From an uncultured Oscillospiraceae bacterium (GTDB lineage Bacteria > Bacillota > Clostridia > Oscillospirales > Ruminococcaceae), in assembly GCA_958403605.1 (NCBI GenBank), contig CATXYA010000070.1, positions 1-7,281 of the forward strand: a stretch of DNA of 7,281 bases. The letters run 5' to 3'. Below, in pieces: positions 5,183 through 7,281 of the stretch (positions are counted from its first letter, which is position 1; each line of letters begins with the position of its first letter). The notes beneath the pieces are model-generated. The model searched no databases. It worked only from the letters and a program-made list of their open reading frames with translations, and was not told the origin of the DNA. Position numbers and translations under genes: made by a program.

Positions 5183-5998
5183 ATGCGCACCGTTCAATTT
5201 GAATTTTTGCGGCCGGGGGAGCTGCTGGCCGAGCAGGCGCGCTGCTCCATCGCCTATCTGCCCGTGGGCCCGCTGGAATGGCACGGCCCCGCCATGCCCT
5301 TCGGCACCGACCCGCTGGCCGCCGCCGAGGTGGCCCGCCGGGCTGCCCGGCAGACCGGGGGCGTCGTGCTGCCGCCGCTGTTTTGGGGCACCGAGCGCGA
5401 GCGCAGCTCCCGGCTGCTGGCGGACGCGGGCTTTGCCGACACCACGCAGTACCTCGTGGGCATGGATGTGCCGAAAAACACGGTGAAGAGCTTCTACAGC
5501 CCCGAGGAGCTGTTCGCCCTCCTGGTGCGGGAATCCCTGCGCCTGCTGGCGCGGCAGGGATACAAGCTGATCGTGCTCGTCAACGGCCACGGCGCGGAAA
5601 ACCAGGTGGCGGTGCTGGAGCGGCTGGCGGTGGAATTTTCCGCCACCACGCAAAGCAAGGTGCTGTGCCTGATGGGCATCGCCTCCTTCGACCCCAATGA
5701 CGGGGACCGCGGCCACGCCACCCGCCTGGAGACGTCCATCCAAATGGCGCTGTGCCCGGAAAACGTGGACCTTTCCCAGCTGCCGCCGAAACCGGAAAAG
5801 CTGAAAAGCACCGATTGGGGCATTATGGACGGCTGCACCTTTGCGGGCGATCCCCCGGCGGACAAGTGCGTGGTGTACGACCCGCGGGACGCGACCGCGG
5901 AGCTGGGCGAACGCTATCTGGCGGCCAGCGCCGCCTTTGTGGCCGCCCGCACGCAGGAGGCCTACACGGCGCTGACGGGGGAAACGCCATGGAACTGA
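5183..5998 (+). CDS. Creatininase-family metal-dependent amidohydrolase
   Basis: This 271-residue cytoplasmic protein (no signal peptide) is close to the usual creatininase-family length (PF02633). Characterised members open cyclic or linear amides: creatininase, the FAPy deformylase ArfB, and the mycofactocin peptidase MftE. Visible metal-site motifs are LPVGPLEWHGPAMPFGTD (E32, H34, D43), NGHGAEN (134-140, H136 and E139), and GHATRLETS (177-185, H178 and E183). They match the family's E-x-H...D, NGHGGN or HYEN, and HAGxxETS patterns, with HGAEN being atypical. AAGGAGG lies eight bases before the ATG. The gene's end overlaps the next gene by ten bases, implying translational coupling. Its position in a sugar-import operon suggests action on a sugar-derived lactam, amide or lactone rather than creatinine. 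That assignment is inference. Confidence 0.88.
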   Translation: MRTVQFEFLRPGELLAEQARCSIAYLPVGPLEWHGPAMPFGTDPLAAAEVARRAARQTGGVVLPPLFWGTERERSSRLLADAGFADTTQYLVGMDVPKNTVKSFYSPEELFALLVRESLRLLARQGYKLIVLVNGHGAENQVAVLERLAVEFSATTQSKVLCLMGIASFDPNDGDRGHATRLETSIQMALCPENVDLSQLPPKPEKLKSTDWGIMDGCTFAGDPPADKCVVYDPRDATAELGERYLAASAAFVAARTQEAYTALTGETPWN

Positions 5999-6909
5999 AG
6001 ACGGAGCATCTCACCGTGACGCTGCGCAGCCCGGACGAGGGGCTGTTCAGCGAGCGGTTCGACACCTGCGCCGTGGTGCGGCAGGTGGTACTGCATGGCC
6101 GCCACCGCTTCTGCCAGCCCGAGCAGCTGCGCCCGGACCGCGCCACCTGCCGCGGCGAGGGCCTGTGCGGGGAATTCGCCTGGGATGACTTGGCGGCCGA
6201 GGCGGCGCCGGGGCAGCTGTTCCCCAAGCTGGGCGTGGGCCTGCTGGTCCAGCGGCCCGCGGGCGGCGCATATGATATGTGGAAGCACTACCGGGTGCAG
6301 CCCTATCCCACCCGCTGGCGGCAGCAGGCGGACCGGGTGGCCTTCACCCAGACGCTGACGCCCTGCCTGCGCGTGGCGGGCCGCCTTGAAAAAGAGCTGC
6401 GGGCGGCAGGAAACACGCTGACCCTCACCACCACGCTGGTCAACGAAGGCACGCGCCCGTGGGACCTCTGGGAATACCAGCACAACTTTGTGGCCATCGA
6501 CGGCCTGCCCGTGGGGCCGGGATACCGTTTGGAGCTGCCGCTGGACGGCGCCATTGCGGACATTGCCCGGGCGGCCCACCAGCTGCCGGACCGCAGCGTC
6601 TCCGCGCCGGGCGTGCTGCGCGCCCAGGGCCAAACCGTGGTCTGGGACCAGCCGATGCAGGACCGGGAGTACCACAAGACCACCGAAGCGGCGGACCTGC
6701 TGCCCTGCCCGGACTTCGCCTGGCGCCTCAGCCATGCGGACAGCCCGGCGGCGGTCAGTGAGACGGTGCATTTCGCCCCGGCCCGGCTGGTGCTGTGGGG
6801 CATTGAGCATTGCGTGTGCACCGAGGTCTACGCCCGTTGGCAGGTGGCGCCGGGCGCCAGCGAGACCTTCGTCCGCACGTGGCGCTTCACCGATGAAACC
6901 ATTTTTTGA
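5989..6909 (+). CDS. Galactose mutarotase-like (aldose 1-epimerase superfamily) protein
   Basis: This 306-residue soluble protein probably has the beta-sandwich carbohydrate-binding fold of aldose epimerases. The best signals are ELRAAGNTLTLTTTLVNEGT (136-155) followed by WDLWEYQHNFVAIDG (158-172), which resembles the 'TNTG...EYNHNFFxID' core of uncharacterised mutarotase-like proteins, and the end VLWGIEHCVCTEVYARWQVAPGA (268-290), resembling the 'C-x-EP...PGE' end of the superfamily. H165 is a candidate catalytic or sugar-binding residue. I cannot say whether it interconverts anomers, epimerises, or only binds sugar. The ATG at 5989 lies inside the end of the creatininase-family gene and is preceded only by a weak GGGGGA, so translation is probably coupled. 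The stop TGA at 6907 overlaps the ribosome site of the next gene. Confidence 0.6.
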   Translation: MELKTEHLTVTLRSPDEGLFSERFDTCAVVRQVVLHGRHRFCQPEQLRPDRATCRGEGLCGEFAWDDLAAEAAPGQLFPKLGVGLLVQRPAGGAYDMWKHYRVQPYPTRWRQQADRVAFTQTLTPCLRVAGRLEKELRAAGNTLTLTTTLVNEGTRPWDLWEYQHNFVAIDGLPVGPGYRLELPLDGAIADIARAAHQLPDRSVSAPGVLRAQGQTVVWDQPMQDREYHKTTEAADLLPCPDFAWRLSHADSPAAVSETVHFAPARLVLWGIEHCVCTEVYARWQVAPGASETFVRTWRFTDETIF

Positions 6910-6922
6910 AGGAGGCGGCGGC

Positions 6923-7281
6923 ATGGACCGTTTATATGTGGGCACCTACACCGCGGGCAGCGGCAGCAAGGGCATCTATCTCTTCGATGTGGCGGCGGAC
7001 ACCGGCGCCGCATCGCTGCGCGGGACGTGGAGCGAGACGCCGAACCCTTCGTTCCTGGCGCTGGCGGACGGCTGGCTCTACGCCGCCAGTGAGCAGCCGG
7101 ACAAGGCCCGGGTGGACGCTTACCGTGTGGAGGCCGATGGGGCGCTCACCTGGCAAGGCTCTAAGGAGGCTCCCGGCGCGGCCACCTGTCACGTGGCGGT
7201 GAGCCCGGCGGCGGCGCTGCTGTTCGCGGCCAACTATGGCAGCGGCAGCGTGCTCTGTTTCGGCCTCGAGGACGACGGGCA
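6923..7281 (+). CDS. Lactonase of the 6-phosphogluconolactonase (beta-propeller) family, 5' part
   Basis: The first 119 codons of a gene running off the right edge are present; no stop is reached. MDRLYVGTYTAGSGSKGIYLFDV and CHVAVSPAAALLFAANYGSGSV (89-110) match the first blades of the seven-bladed propeller lactonases (PF10282; E. coli YbhE/Pgl type), where CHV...SPD...LFVANYGSGSV is a hallmark. Full proteins are about 330-360 residues. The family hydrolyses 6-phosphogluconolactone, but many members in catabolic operons probably act on other sugar lactones. GAAGGAGG (6908-6915) lies seven bases before the ATG and overlaps the previous stop. The gap is 13 bases, so the gene is in the same operon. 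Its presence suggests an oxidised sugar lactone as intermediate, although no dehydrogenase is seen here. Confidence 0.85.
   Translation, partial: MDRLYVGTYTAGSGSKGIYLFDVAADTGAASLRGTWSETPNPSFLALADGWLYAASEQPDKARVDAYRVEADGALTWQGSKEAPGAATCHVAVSPAAALLFAANYGSGSVLCFGLEDDG

Noticed and set aside
3566..5743. A 725-codon open frame on the minus strand opposite the ATPase and creatininase-family genes
   Set aside because: It is a shadow produced by GC-rich codon use of the two real genes; its composition is rich in His, Gln, Ala and Gly with no domain, and the plus-strand genes carry clear motifs.
5962..6945. A 327-codon minus-strand frame opposite the mutarotase-like gene
   Set aside because: It has shadow-type composition and no recognisable motif. 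The plus-strand frame has superfamily motifs, operon spacing and a coupled start.

Overview
The window looks like chromosomal DNA of a GC-rich Gram-positive anaerobe of the Clostridia, most likely Oscillospirales (relatives of Faecalibacterium, Subdoligranulum or Flavonifractor). This rests on three things: strong GGAGG-type ribosome sites before most genes, a lipoprotein-type solute-binding protein, and hairpin repeats built on CCTTCCCCC/GGGGGAAGG, which I recall as common in intergenic DNA of that group. No rRNA, tRNA, CRISPR array or transposase is visible.

Layout. Positions 1-267 hold no convincing gene. They contain a pair of inverted hairpin repeats and an imperfect direct repeat. Positions 268-307 form a strong intrinsic terminator for the leftward gene at 313-1086, a GntR/HutC-type regulator with a UTRA ligand domain. 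Positions 1087-1486 are a divergent, AT-rich control region. It has a leftward promoter for the regulator, a strong extended -10 rightward promoter, three inverted repeats (one a perfect 19-bp palindrome just downstream of the predicted rightward start), a possible tiny ORF, and a leader hairpin.

From 1487 to the right edge, six closely spaced rightward genes appear to form one operon. They are a sugar-type ABC lipoprotein, an RbsC-type permease, a tandem-domain RbsA/XylG-type ATPase, a creatininase-family metallohydrolase, a galactose-mutarotase-like protein, and the first 119 codons of a seven-bladed propeller lactonase of the 6-phosphogluconolactonase type. The last gene runs off the window.

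Working model (inference): the regulator senses a small metabolite and controls an operon that imports a sugar or sugar-like compound through a complete CUT2-type ABC transporter and then processes it. Mutarotase, creatininase-family and lactonase folds all suit ring forms of sugars, lactones or lactams. No kinase or dehydrogenase is visible, so the pathway probably continues downstream. The substrate cannot be read from the sequence. The cluster is a plausible uncharacterised catabolic operon rather than a clearly new kind of system.
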